A stretch of 64,000 nt of DNA from Deltaproteobacteria bacterium (GCA_029261835.1 JAJDAO010000051.1:42660-106659); one strand, 5' to 3'. Positions 35,576-44,186 are shown, counted from the stretch's first letter. The notes: generated by a model not told the origin, from the letters alone. Made by a program: numbers and translations.

Positions 35576-36493
35576 TTGAAGCTAGTCGTCGCGACGTGCC
35601 AGTTCCCGGTGAGCGCATGTGTTCGCACCAACACGCGCTATGTGGTGCGCCAGATGCGGCTGGCCAAGCAGCGTGGCGCGCACGTTGCGCACTTCTGCGA
35701 AGCTTGCCTTTCGGGCTATGCCGGAACTGATCGCGAGTCCTTTGCAGACTTCGATTGGGACCTCTTGAAGGTCTGCTCGCGGGAAATCATGGCGCTCGCC
35801 CGCCAGCTACGCATCTGGGTCTTGCTTGGTTCCGGTCACCAGCTCTCGGGTCGCCGGAAGCCCCACAACTGCATATACATCATCGATGATCACGGTGATC
35901 TCGTCGGCCGATACGACAAGAGATTCTGCGGCGGAGACCGCTCCGGAAGAACGGGGGACCTCGCCCACTACACGCCCGGTGATCACTTCAGCACATTCAC
36001 CGTGCGAGGCATCCGCTGCGGAGTGCTGATCTGCCACGACTACCGGTATCCAGAGCTGTACCGCGAGTACAAGAAGCAAGGTGTCCAGCTCATGTTTCAC
36101 TCGTATCACGCCGCGAACATTCCGCCCAAGCGGCTCGAGACGATGCGGAAGCAGGTGGGGAGCGAGTTCCACGGGCTCAACAATGGAACGACGCTGCCTG
36201 AGATTACGATGCCGGCCAGCATGCAGGCCGCTGCGGCGAGCAGCCACGTATGGATTAGCTGTAGCAACTCGTCTGCCAGAGAGAGCTGCTGGCCAGCATT
36301 CTTCGTTCGCCCGGATGGCGTAATCACCGGGCGCCTGAGCCGTAACACGGCGGGCGTCCTCATATCGACGGTGGATCCGCGCCAGCGCCTCTACGACTCA
36401 ACGCTTGCCTGGCGCGAGCGCGCCATGCGAGGCGAGTTCCACTCCGGTCGGCTGGTTCGAGACAGGCGCTCGCAGAACCACAAGGAGCTGTGA
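35576..36493 (+). CDS. Nitrilase-superfamily carbon-nitrogen hydrolase
   Basis: 305 residues. The Glu-Lys-Cys triad is Glu42 (HFCEACLSGYAG), Lys115 (GRYDKRFCGG) and Cys153 (VLICHDYRYPEL). TTG 35576 follows GGAGGGTGGTGGGAGA and puts LVVATCQFPVSACV at the N-terminus, as in aliphatic amidases and carbamoylases of the family. The substrate is not predictable. An attC relic starts 8 bases after its stop. Confidence 0.87.
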   Translation: MKLVVATCQFPVSACVRTNTRYVVRQMRLAKQRGAHVAHFCEACLSGYAGTDRESFADFDWDLLKVCSREIMALARQLRIWVLLGSGHQLSGRRKPHNCIYIIDDHGDLVGRYDKRFCGGDRSGRTGDLAHYTPGDHFSTFTVRGIRCGVLICHDYRYPELYREYKKQGVQLMFHSYHAANIPPKRLETMRKQVGSEFHGLNNGTTLPEITMPASMQAAAASSHVWISCSNSSARESCWPAFFVRPDGVITGRLSRNTAGVLISTVDPRQRLYDSTLAWRERAMRGEFHSGRLVRDRRSQNHKEL

Positions 36494-36501
36494 CTTCCGT
36501 C

Positions 36502-36612
36502 TCCCAACAGCGTGCTTCGACCGGGGTCTGGTAGCATCCTGGCCTCGATCCAGGGTTCTCCGGCGGCCTTCGGCGGTGCTGTTGGCCGCAGCTGAAGCCC
36601 AATCCGCTATGC
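36502..36612 (+). repeat. attC relic
   Basis: TCCCAAC (36502-36508) resembles R''. The centre CTGGTAGCATCCTGGCCTCGATCCA aligns with attC 1, and the right end CCCAATCCGCTATGCC replaces GATCCGTTGGGC. The R' core has become GCTATGC and contains the start codon of the next gene. Confidence 0.6.
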
Positions 36613-37475
36613 CGTACAGGGACGTCGTGCTCTTCACGAAGTATCAGGCTCTGGGGAATGACTATCTCGTAGTCGACGCCCGCGAATTCGACACGATTCC
36701 TTCGCCAGCGATCATCCGCCGGATTTGCGATCGAAACTTTGGCGCTGGGTCTGATGGAGTCCTGCTGGCGGATTCTCTACAGGATGCGGACAACTTGTCA
36801 GTTCGCATCTTCAATCCAGATGGGTCCGAAGCGGAAAAGAGCGGAAACGGTCTCCGGATCCTTGCCCAGTATCTCTGGGACACGAAGCGCGTCGGCCGCA
36901 CCCCGTTCCGGGTTCGTACGGCCGGAGGTACGGTCGAGTGCTGTATCGAAGAGCCGAACCACTCGATTTCGGTGGAAATGGGTCGTGTCAGCTTCCACAG
37001 CTCTGAGATTCCTGTTACAGGTCCCGCCCGCGAGGTGCTCGATGAATCGCTCGAAATCGGAGAGCACGCGCTTCGCATTTCCGGCGCAACGATCGGAAAC
37101 CCCCATTGCGTCTTGATCCTCGACACCCTGTCTCCGCGTCTCGCCCACGATCTCGGTCCGCAGATCGAGAACAGCGATCACTTTCCGAATCGAACGAACG
37201 TTCAATTCGTCCGTATCTTGAGCAAGAGCGATATCCAAATCGAGATCTGGGAGCGCGGCGCCGGGTATACGCTCGCGTCCGGAAGCAGTAGTTGTGCGGC
37301 TGCCGCGGTCGCCCATCGCCTTGGCCACTGCGAGAGCCCCATCGCTGTCCATATGCAAGGCGGCGATCTTCAAATCACCCTATCGCACGACCAACACGTA
37401 TCGATGGTCGGTCCTGCATTCAAGGTCTTTGAGGGCTCGTTCTCACCGCAGTATCTGAGCGGTGCGGCCCAATAG
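36609..37475 (+). CDS. DapF-fold epimerase-like protein lacking both catalytic cysteines
   Basis: 288 residues with full-length similarity to diaminopimelate epimerase: FTKYQALGNDYLVVD, FGAGSDGVL, FNPDGSEAEKSGNGLRI, GATIGNPHCVL, RTNVQFVRIL and WERGAGYTLASGSSSCAAAA. In DapF two cysteines sit in CGNG and ACGTG and act as the acid-base pair. Here they are Ser78 (SGNG) and Ser224 (ASGSS). The protein is therefore unlikely to be a normal DapF; another isomerase reaction or a binding role is possible. ATG 36609 lies inside the attC relic with no good ribosome site. Confidence 0.88.
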   Translation: MPYRDVVLFTKYQALGNDYLVVDAREFDTIPSPAIIRRICDRNFGAGSDGVLLADSLQDADNLSVRIFNPDGSEAEKSGNGLRILAQYLWDTKRVGRTPFRVRTAGGTVECCIEEPNHSISVEMGRVSFHSSEIPVTGPAREVLDESLEIGEHALRISGATIGNPHCVLILDTLSPRLAHDLGPQIENSDHFPNRTNVQFVRILSKSDIQIEIWERGAGYTLASGSSSCAAAAVAHRLGHCESPIAVHMQGGDLQITLSHDQHVSMVGPAFKVFEGSFSPQYLSGAAQ

Positions 37476-37554
37476 GCCGTTGCAGTCACCCGGCCGCAGC
37501 GTGTCTTGACCGCCCAGGCGGACGCTCGTGGTATGCTGGCTTGCGTAGCCTCGA

Positions 37555-38205
37555 GTGGGGTCGGCAGCAGTGCACAAGACCGACAAGCTTGCCGAGTGCG
37601 ATTTCGAGAGCGCGGCTGCGTTGCTCGCGGATGCCTTCTTCAGCAACCCCGCTCACGTCTACCTCTTCCCCAGTGAGAGCCAGCGGTACAAGGCGCTTCC
37701 GTGGCTACTTCAGCATAACCTTGCTGCGCAGGCCCCCCTGCACCACAGCTTCTGCATTGCGCAGGAATCGGGCAGTCCTGCGAGACGTACGATCGTTGCG
37801 ATGGGCTTCTGGCACCCTCCGGGCTCTTCGTCCGTGAGTATCCGAGGCTTGTTGCGGCCCGGGTTCCTGGCCGTACCGATTCACTGCGGCGTTGGTGCGG
37901 CTCGGCGCCTCTTGGAGGTCACGCGCTGTCTCGAGGACGAGCGCCGCGCTGCTCTCGGCTCAGCTCACGCTTGGTACCTGAACAACATGGCTGTTGCGCC
38001 CGCCCTTCGCGGCTCCGGCCTTGGCAGCGAGCTTCTCGCCCGCGAGCTTCGCGATCGAATCGACCCTTCTGGCCACGTCGCCGCCCTTGCTACACAGCGC
38101 CCCGAGAACGTGCGGTTCTACCGCCGTCTCGGTTTCGAAGTCGTTGCAGACCGGACGCTCGGTTCAAGCCGTCTTTCCTTCCGCAACTGGATCATGGTGA
38201 GATAG
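37555..38205 (+). CDS. GNAT-family N-acetyltransferase
   Basis: 216 residues. The acetyl-CoA motif is YLNNMAVAPALRGSGLGSEL (R-x-x-G-x-G form), then a beta bulge VAALATQRPENVRFYRRLGF. The N-terminal half has FESAAALLADAFFSNPAHVY, common in this branch. GTG 37555 is taken as the start; GTG 37570 is possible. Its stop codon lies inside a solitary end of the hairpin repeat, so the last residues (NWIMVR) may be derived from that insertion. The acceptor is unknown. Confidence 0.85.
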   Translation: MGSAAVHKTDKLAECDFESAAALLADAFFSNPAHVYLFPSESQRYKALPWLLQHNLAAQAPLHHSFCIAQESGSPARRTIVAMGFWHPPGSSSVSIRGLLRPGFLAVPIHCGVGAARRLLEVTRCLEDERRAALGSAHAWYLNNMAVAPALRGSGLGSELLARELRDRIDPSGHVAALATQRPENVRFYRRLGFEVVADRTLGSSRLSFRNWIMVR

Positions 38206-38214
38206 CTTCTAGTG
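38200..38214. repeat. Solitary end of the hairpin repeat
   Basis: TGAGATAGCTTCTAG is identical to the right terminus of the elements at 5577-5786 and 52438-52605. Nothing else of the element follows. It supplies the TAG stop of the GNAT gene. Confidence 0.7.
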
Positions 38215-38256
38215 TCGGGCGCCGCCGCGCCCACGCGGCACAGAAACGGAGGAGCC

Positions 38257-38655
38257 ATGGAACCCCGCATCACGCTCATCACGCTCGCAGTGGCCGACCT
38301 CGCCCGCTCGATCCGCTTCTATCGGGACGGGATGGGTCTTCCGATGCGGGACGGTCCAGAAGGCATCGCGTTCTTCGAAACCCGCGGTACCTGGCTCTCT
38401 CTCTACCCTCGTGAGGCGCTCGCCGAGGACGCGACCGTCGCCTCAGAAGGCTCTGGCTTTCGTGGCTTCACGCTGGCACACAATGTCTCGTCTCCCGAGG
38501 AAGTCGATCGGACGCTTCAAGAGGCCGTCACCGCCGGAGCGACTCTTGTGAAGCCGGGGCAGAAGGTCTTCTGGGGCGGGTACTCCGGCTACTTCGCCGA
38601 TCCCGACGGCGCTCTCTGGGAGGTTGCCTGGAATCCCCATTTCACCGTCGAGTAG
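38257..38655 (+). CDS. VOC-family glyoxalase-like protein
   Basis: 132 residues with paired beta-alpha-beta-beta-beta modules: ITLITLAVADLARSIRFYRD, then GFTLAHNVSSPEEVDRTLQE and a final GYFADPDGALWEVAWNP with the metal-site Glu. The first usual metal His is Thr here (ITLAV). Members include glyoxalase I, dioxygenases and resistance proteins. ACGGAGGAG precedes ATG 38257. Confidence 0.88.
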   Translation: MEPRITLITLAVADLARSIRFYRDGMGLPMRDGPEGIAFFETRGTWLSLYPREALAEDATVASEGSGFRGFTLAHNVSSPEEVDRTLQEAVTAGATLVKPGQKVFWGGYSGYFADPDGALWEVAWNPHFTVE

Positions 38656-38714
38656 CGCGCTGCACGGCAGGGCTCCTCAGTCGCCCCCCGGTTCGTCAGG
38701 CGGCGGTGCAGACA

Positions 38715-39143
38715 TCAGTCGAAGTGCCGCTCCGCGTATTCCTGGATCCGTGGGCCAGCGCCGTCCTCGATCAGATCCTCCAACAGTTGGATGCGGTCGC
38801 CTTCGAACGTCGCACGTTCGGTCCCTCCGAACACGAGGTCAGGACATCCGGCCTTCGTGTAGGTACCACGCCAACTCATCTCGAATGAATTCTCTCCGAT
38901 CGTGGGTGTGCCGACGATCTCAACACGACGCTCGTCGAACTTCCGGTCCAGCTCGTCGACGCTCTTGCGCAGGTGTTCCAGCAGCTGCTTCCTGCCTTCC
39001 GCCCGCCCAGCCAGCGGCGCCTCTCCGGTCACGACGTAGATCGCGTCCTCGGCGAAGTAGGGCTCGAGCCTGTCCCAATCGTCATCGGCGTAGGTCTGTT
39101 CAAATGCGGTGGCGTATTCGAGGAATCGCTTGGCGGGTTCCAC
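38715..39143 (-). CDS. SnoaL-like nuclear-transport-factor-2 fold protein
   Basis: 142 residues forming one NTF2-like cone: FLEYATAFEQTYADDDWDRL, then YFAEDAIYVVTGEAP and the beta-sheet text VEIVGTPTIGENSFEMSW. Proteins of this fold act as isomerases, hydrolases or ligand carriers, so no reaction is assigned. GTG 39143 has AAGGAGACGA upstream. It is on the minus strand with the next gene. Confidence 0.8.
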   Translation of the reverse strand: MEPAKRFLEYATAFEQTYADDDWDRLEPYFAEDAIYVVTGEAPLAGRAEGRKQLLEHLRKSVDELDRKFDERRVEIVGTPTIGENSFEMSWRGTYTKAGCPDLVFGGTERATFEGDRIQLLEDLIEDGAGPRIQEYAERHFD

Positions 39144-39209
39144 ACTCGTCTCCTTATGGTCAGCTGAGCAGATACTGGACAGGTTAGCCCTGGTCGCGGC
39201 AGGCTGCGG

Positions 39210-39632
39210 CTACTCGAGGCTTCGCCAGCGAGCCTCGGCCCGAGTCAAGACCACACCCGCTTCGTCGATGATCTCGCCTTCGACGAAGTAGTCACGCCCT
39301 TCGCTCCGGAGCAGGCGGCTTCGAATCTTCAAAGGCGCATTTGTGGGGGTTGGTCTGCGGTAGCGGAGTCGGAAGTCCACCGTTGCCGCATTCAGCCCTT
39401 CGGTCCCGGGGGCTGCATGGATTGAGATGCCCATCGCCTCATCGAGCAGTGTTGCCTGAATGCCACCGTGCACCACCCCCGATGCCCCGCAGAAGAACTC
39501 GGGCGCGATGTACTCGGTTTCGATGTCTCCATTCTCCAAGACGCGGAAGCGCAGCTTCAGACCCTGCTCGTTGCGGTGCCCACAGCCGAAGCATCGGTCC
39601 TCCGGTCCATCGTTCACAATCACTTCGCTCAT
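39210..39632 (-). CDS. PaaI-like hotdog thioesterase
   Basis: 140 residues. RCFGCGHRNEQGLKLRF is the N-terminal cysteine pattern of this subgroup, and GASGVVHGGIQATLLDEAMG is the active-site helix, where the HGG loop and Asp/Glu of the helix hydrolyse acyl-CoA thioesters. ATG 39632. The acyl chain is unknown. Confidence 0.88.
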   Translation of the reverse strand: MSEVIVNDGPEDRCFGCGHRNEQGLKLRFRVLENGDIETEYIAPEFFCGASGVVHGGIQATLLDEAMGISIHAAPGTEGLNAATVDFRLRYRRPTPTNAPLKIRSRLLRSEGRDYFVEGEIIDEAGVVLTRAEARWRSLE

Positions 39633-39888
39633 CAACCGCGTTCTCCCGACGGCAGGTCGTCTTGCTCTCCCTTACAGTAGTGTTCTGTCCGTTGAGCCGC
39701 TCGCTCCAATCGAAAGTGAGCGCCAGCTCGCGAGTATCACGCTATGGGCCGCGATCCGCGTGCCGGATCAGTGCGAGCCGCCGTGCCGCCAGGAGGCAGC
39801 GCCTCATCCGGCACGAGCGGTGCGAGATCGAGCGAGGGCGCATCGAAATTCAAGGCGCCGCGGGCGATCTGCGTGATAGGATGCCGGT

Positions 39889-41436
39889 ATGGATTCGTTC
39901 TCCGCCGGCCGAGCCAGAGACGACGTCCTCCGCATCCTGCTCTGCTGCGCGCTGATCGCCGCGCAGGGCTGCGCCGCGGGGTTGTCGCTGGATCGGAAAT
40001 GGATCGAGGTCCAGAGCCAGAATTTCACGATCACAAGCGACATGAGGGCCGACGAGACGGAAGAACTCGCCAGAAGCCTGGAGCTCTTTCGCGCCTCGGT
40101 TCTCGTGCTGACCAATGTTCCGTCGCTCGAGTCGAGCGTACCGACACGCGTCTTCTTCTTCGATGGCATGCTGAGCTTTCGCCCGTTTCAGCCGGGGCGC
40201 AACGTCGCCGGATTCTTTCAGCAGACGATGCGAGGCAATGTCATCGCGATGGTCGATGTGAACAGCATGGAGACGGACCGGACTCTGCGGCACGAATACG
40301 TCCACTTTCTGATGCACAATCAGTCGGGCACGGCCTATCCGCGATGGTACGGCGAGGGCTTCGCCGAGCTACTCAGTACTGCCGATGTGTCCGGTGAGCA
40401 CGTGGCGGTGGGCCAACTCCCGCGAGACCGGATCCGGCAGTTTCAATTCACAGAGTGGATCCCGATGAGGAGGATTCTGTCATACGACGGGACTCAGAAC
40501 TGGACGTCGGAGGAAATCTCGATGTTCTACGCCGAGTCCTGGGCACTCCCGCACTACCTCGTGAGAGACCGCGACCACCGCACGGCATTGGGGCGCGTGA
40601 TCGGGACCTACGTCGATCGAGTGGAAGCGGGCGCGAGCTGGGACGAGGCGTGTCAGGATGCGTTCGGCATGAGTGCGGGCGAGTTGAGTAAGCAGGTGCG
40701 CCGCCATCTCAGGCGCGGATCCTTCACGAGCTTCGGTGTTCGTGCGGACAGTCTCCAGTGGAGCGACGAGACAGAGGTGAGGGTCCTGCGCCCAGCGGAG
40801 GCGGCGGAGCGACTCGGCGAGCTCTCTCTCGCCTCGGGCAATACGGCGAAAGCCGAGCTGCTCTTTCGATCCTCACTCGCAGATGAGCCGGATCGGGCGC
40901 GCGCACACCTGGGAATGGGTGCAGTTTTGCAACAGAGGGAGCGGTGGAGCGACGCGGAGAAGCACTTCGCCCGGGCGGTCGAGCTGGATCCAGCCAATCC
41001 CCTCAGCGAGCTTGGCTATGGCGAGTACTGGGCCGCGCGAGCGCGCAAGATCGGAGACCCCGAGATCAAGCGCGGTTTCCTCAGGCGCGCGCGCCGTCAT
41101 ATCGTTCGAAGCTACAAGCTCGACGACTCGAAGCCCGAGCCCTACGCGATGTACGGAGCCACCTTCCTGGAGGACGGCGAGGACCCGAGCAAGGGTGTCG
41201 AGACCCTGGAGCACGCGCGACGCCTGCTTCCATCGAATACGGGTATCCAGCTCATGCTGGCCGGCGCGTACGTCGCGGTGGGTCGGGAGGAGGACGCCCG
41301 CCCGCTGCTGGCCCGCATCCTCGCCTGGTCGCACGACGATGCGACGGCGAACGGAGCGCGCGCGCTGCTGAAGCAGATCGACCGTATCCCGCCAACGGGC
41401 GACTCCCCCCCGGCGACGAGGACGGACGCGGAATAG
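39889..41436 (+). CDS. Lipoprotein with peptidase MA-like metalloprotease domain and TPR repeats
   Basis: 515 residues. The N-terminus has a lipobox (LIAAQGC, Cys28). The protease-like region carries HEYVH (His135, Glu136, His139) and a downstream Glu in RWYGEGFAEL, a gluzincin zinc site as in DUF1570/peptidase MA families. The C-terminal half is TPR repeats (AHLGMGAVLQQRERWSDAEK, then ARAVELDPANPLSELGYGEY). It is probably outer-membrane or periplasmic. The last residues (PPATRTDAE) are encoded by an attC relic, showing this too was once a cassette. Confidence 0.85.
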   Translation: MDSFSAGRARDDVLRILLCCALIAAQGCAAGLSLDRKWIEVQSQNFTITSDMRADETEELARSLELFRASVLVLTNVPSLESSVPTRVFFFDGMLSFRPFQPGRNVAGFFQQTMRGNVIAMVDVNSMETDRTLRHEYVHFLMHNQSGTAYPRWYGEGFAELLSTADVSGEHVAVGQLPRDRIRQFQFTEWIPMRRILSYDGTQNWTSEEISMFYAESWALPHYLVRDRDHRTALGRVIGTYVDRVEAGASWDEACQDAFGMSAGELSKQVRRHLRRGSFTSFGVRADSLQWSDETEVRVLRPAEAAERLGELSLASGNTAKAELLFRSSLADEPDRARAHLGMGAVLQQRERWSDAEKHFARAVELDPANPLSELGYGEYWAARARKIGDPEIKRGFLRRARRHIVRSYKLDDSKPEPYAMYGATFLEDGEDPSKGVETLEHARRLLPSNTGIQLMLAGAYVAVGREEDARPLLARILAWSHDDATANGARALLKQIDRIPPTGDSPPATRTDAE

Positions 41437-41538
41437 CGCCGTTCAGGTCACCGATGTACGGTCTGGCATTCACCTGTTGGGGGTCGGCGTGTCCGGCGGC
41501 GATATTCGACGTCGCTCAGGCGTGATCCCAGGCGGCGG
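41404..41538 (+). repeat. Outermost attC relic
   Basis: GGACGCGGAATAGCGCCGTTCAGGTCACCG and GGTCTGGCATTCACCTG match attC 2, and GATATTCGACGTCG matches its right arm. The R' region is degraded to GATCCCAGGCGG. This relic marks the far end of the recognisable cassette array, 19.6 kb from attI. Confidence 0.65.
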
Positions 41539-41543
41539 CAGGC

Positions 41544-42203
41544 ATGCAATTCGATCAACTCCCGGCGCTCCTGCAACCCGAGACGCTCCCGTATCTCAGC
41601 GGAGTCGAACGTCTCTCGGATGGGATCCTCCATGTTGCGGTTCTCACGCGCATGCCAGGGGTATCGCCGCAGATGTTCGGTTGGTGGTTTGGCGACTACA
41701 TGCAGACCACTCAGCACTATCGGCGATGGCATCCTCGGGACCACATCTGGATGTCGTGGGAAGACAAGCGACCCGGCACGCACATCGGGGCGAAGCACCT
41801 GGTACACGAGTACATCGGCGGCAGACTCAACAAGCTCCGGATCACCTTTGTGCCTCCCGCGGAGTACTTTCGCGGCACGCTGCGACAGGTTGCGGGCGCT
41901 GTGGCGATTTGCGGCCGTCCCGGCTTTCTCAATCGTCCCGTCGACTTTGCACGCATGGTCCACCTGTGTCTTCCACAGGAATGGGGTTGCGAGCTGCACA
42001 GCCGTTTCTGGCTCGGCTACGTCCGGTCGCGGGGCGCCGGCCGCGGCGCAGAGGCCATCGGAAACATTCCGTGGGTGCGTCGCAGGTTTGCCCGCATATC
42101 TTCTGGGCGCGCCCTCGCACTGCACTGCCACGAGGAGATGACCACCCTCGCGAGCTTTCTACCCGATCTCTATGCCTCGCGCGAGAGAGAGCCCGGGGCC
42201 TAG
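41544..42203 (+). CDS. DAPG/phloretin hydrolase-family protein
   Basis: 219 residues of the DAPG_hydrolase family, Zn enzymes that cleave C-C bonds in acylated phloroglucinols. Metal-site and substrate text: VLTRMPGVSPQMFGWWFGDY, then YRRWHPRDHIWMSWED, GAKHLVHEYIGG and a C-terminal HCHEEMTTLASFL. The ATG at 41544 is 6 bases beyond the attC relic. The actual substrate may be another beta-diketone. Confidence 0.85.
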   Translation: MQFDQLPALLQPETLPYLSGVERLSDGILHVAVLTRMPGVSPQMFGWWFGDYMQTTQHYRRWHPRDHIWMSWEDKRPGTHIGAKHLVHEYIGGRLNKLRITFVPPAEYFRGTLRQVAGAVAICGRPGFLNRPVDFARMVHLCLPQEWGCELHSRFWLGYVRSRGAGRGAEAIGNIPWVRRRFARISSGRALALHCHEEMTTLASFLPDLYASREREPGA

Positions 42204-42226
42204 AGCGCCTCGGCGGAAGGACAGTC

Positions 42227-42688
42227 ATGAGCGAGTTTTCCGTACCGACACATCTGCCCGACTGGATTCAAGACCATGTACGTCAGTATCTGGATAGCGG
42301 CGGCACAGAGGGTCACATGTGGGATTCCTCCGTGCGAGGCGGGAAGGACCTGATCCCCACGCTCTTGCTCGTCACGATTGGCCGCCGATCGGGAGACGCC
42401 CGAACGTTGCCCCTGATCTACGGCGAGACCGACGGCGGCTACGTCATCGTCGGCTCGCGAGGCGGCACACCCAGCCACCCGGCCTGGTATCTCAACCTGG
42501 TCGCCCACCCAGAGGTACTGCTCCAGGTTGCGACGAAGCGCCTTCGCGCCACGGCGCGAACGACGAGCGGGGCCGAACGACAAGAGCTCTGGAGTCGAAT
42601 GGTCGAGATCTTTCCCCCCTACGAGGAGTACCAGGGCCGCACGGAGCGCGAGATTCCGGTCGTCGTTCTGGAGCCGATCGAGGACTGA
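42227..42688 (+). CDS. Deazaflavin (F420)-dependent nitroreductase-family protein
   Basis: 153 residues of the DDN family, split-barrel enzymes using reduced F420. Signature: LLLVTIGRRSGDARTLPLIY, then YVIVGSRGGTPSHPAWYLNL and HPEVLLQVATKRLRATART. Together with the LLM and PPOX proteins in this window it hints at F420 use by the organism. GGAAGGAC precedes ATG 42227. Confidence 0.9.
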   Translation: MSEFSVPTHLPDWIQDHVRQYLDSGGTEGHMWDSSVRGGKDLIPTLLLVTIGRRSGDARTLPLIYGETDGGYVIVGSRGGTPSHPAWYLNLVAHPEVLLQVATKRLRATARTTSGAERQELWSRMVEIFPPYEEYQGRTEREIPVVVLEPIED

Positions 42689-42769
42689 AGGCTCGCCCTG
42701 CACCTCAGGCTGCGGGGCGCCATGCGAGCTCGTCCACCGCCACGAAGCACGAAGAAGAAGGGGGAAGGG

Positions 42770-43141
42770 ATGGACCTTGCAGACGCAGTCTCGTTCGTCG
42801 GTGTTGGCGTTGCGGCGATCGGCGTGCTCGGTGTTGCAGCCCCCGCCCGCCTGACCGCTCTGCTGGCCAGGTGGCGAGTACTCACTCGCCTTCCCGTCAC
42901 GCTCGGTTTGCGAATCCTCACCGGGATCCTCTTCCTGGCGGCGGCCTTGGACTGCCGCCTTCCCGAGCTCGTGCGCTTGATCGGTGTCCTCGAGCTGCTG
43001 GGGGCGGCGCTCTTGCTCGTGTTGGGGGCGCAGCGTCTCGACCGATTCGTCACGTGGTGGCTCGAACGCCCGCCTTCGTTCGTGCGGAAGTGGTGTGTCG
43101 CCGCCTCCGCCTTCGGCCTGTTGATCGTCTACGCGGGGTAG
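42770..43141 (+). CDS. Small four-helix membrane protein
   Basis: 123 residues with helices AVSFVGVGVAAIGVLGVAAP, TLGLRILTGILFLAAAL, VRLIGVLELLGAALLLVLG and WCVAASAFGLLIVYAG. The layout resembles DoxX- or DUF-type accessory membrane proteins. ATG 42770 follows GGGGGAAGGG. Its last 50 bases overlap the most likely start region of the next gene. Confidence 0.75.
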   Translation: MDLADAVSFVGVGVAAIGVLGVAAPARLTALLARWRVLTRLPVTLGLRILTGILFLAAALDCRLPELVRLIGVLELLGAALLLVLGAQRLDRFVTWWLERPPSFVRKWCVAASAFGLLIVYAG

Positions 43142-43740
43142 CTGCCATCTGCGACGAACTTCTTGCATTCTGGTTCGGCGACAGCATGCACTCCCCCGAG
43201 CAGGCCGAAGCCCAGAGTGCGCGCTGGTTTCGGGTCGACGAGGACTTTGATCGCGAGATCGCGCATCGCTTCGGCAGCCTGCCGCTGCGAGCGCGGGCCG
43301 GGGAGCTCGACGATTGGGGCGACTCACCGCGTGCTGCGCTCGCGCTGGCGATCGTGCTCGATCAGTTGCCCCGCAATCTGTTCCGCGGGCAGGCCCGAGC
43401 CTTCGAGTTCGACGCAGATGCGCGCAGAGTCGCGCGGGCGGCGCTGCACTCGGGCCACGATGCCGAGCTGCAGCCATTGGAAGCCGTCTTTCTCTATCTC
43501 CCCTTCGAACATTCAGAGGATCTCGCCGACCAGAGTCGGTCGGTCGCGCTCTTCGCGCAGCTGCAGGCGCGCGTCCCCGCCAGCGTGTTGCCGATGTACG
43601 AGCGCTTCTCCGACTACGCCGGGCGTCATCACGAAGTGATCGCCCGCTTCGGGCGCTTCCCCCATCGCAATCGCAGCCTCGGACGCGCCGCAACTCCGGA
43701 GGAGCTCGCCTATCTCGAAGCGGGAGGTGAGGCGTTCTGA
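43093..43740 (+). CDS. DUF924-family protein
   Basis: About 200 residues of the DUF924 (YPO3240-like, TPR-like helical) family: ELLAFWFGDS, then ARWFRVDEDFDREIAHRFG, LALAIVLDQLPRNLFRG, FLYLPFEHSEDLADQ and FGRFPHRNRSLGR. The FWFG and FGRFPHRN blocks are diagnostic. The start is uncertain: no standard codon lies between the previous stop (43141) and FWFG, so either GTG 43093 (overlapping the previous gene) or a rare ATC near 43151 is used. Function unknown. Confidence 0.82.
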   Translation: MCRRLRLRPVDRLRGVAAICDELLAFWFGDSMHSPEQAEAQSARWFRVDEDFDREIAHRFGSLPLRARAGELDDWGDSPRAALALAIVLDQLPRNLFRGQARAFEFDADARRVARAALHSGHDAELQPLEAVFLYLPFEHSEDLADQSRSVALFAQLQARVPASVLPMYERFSDYAGRHHEVIARFGRFPHRNRSLGRAATPEELAYLEAGGEAF

Positions 43741-43748
43741 GAAGGACG

Positions 43749-44186
43749 CTAGCGACCGATCACCCTCGCCACGGTGGCGAGAAGCAGATGATGCTTCTCG
43801 CTGTCGAGGGCGATCGCTTCCAGCAGACACTCGTAGAGGGCACCCTCCTCGCCCGAGAATCGCGACTTCAAGCTGCGGCACTCCTCGATCGTCTTCTTCT
43901 CATGCTCTTGCAGCGCGCGTGTCTGCCGGAGAATCGAGTCCCGGTCCACGCCCTCCGGTGGCATGTCGCCGACCGGGTCGTTCGGCGCGCGCAGCCACTC
44001 GGACAGTGTTCGCAGCAGGAAGTGGTGCATCTCCTCCTCGGTCACGATCTGGTTGATCAGCACGCTCAAAGGTCCATCCGGCAGAACGTCCGATAGCGCG
44101 TGGTACTCCTTCAGAATCTCGTCTTCTTCCGCCACATGACGATCGCATTCCGCCGCCAGAGCCTCACGCTCGACCTCCGCCCGCAT
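43749..44186 (-). CDS. Ferritin-like helical protein with His/Glu metal-site pattern
   Basis: 145 residues, all alpha. Metal-type motifs recur: CDRHVAEEDEILKEYHAL, then TEEEMHHFLLRTL, HEKKTIEECRSL and ALDSEKHHLLLATVARV, consistent with a four-helix diiron or hemerythrin/ferritin-like bundle. ATG 44186 has AGGAAGGAGC upstream. The frame continues to GTG 44309, adding 41 residues of less certain status. The role may be oxidative stress or metal storage, which is inference. Confidence 0.7.
   Translation of the reverse strand: MRAEVEREALAAECDRHVAEEDEILKEYHALSDVLPDGPLSVLINQIVTEEEMHHFLLRTLSEWLRAPNDPVGDMPPEGVDRDSILRQTRALQEHEKKTIEECRSLKSRFSGEEGALYECLLEAIALDSEKHHLLLATVARVIGR

Noticed and set aside
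37508..37540. Sigma-70 promoter before the GNAT gene
   Set aside because: TTGACC and TATGCT are present but 20 bases apart, too far for a standard promoter.
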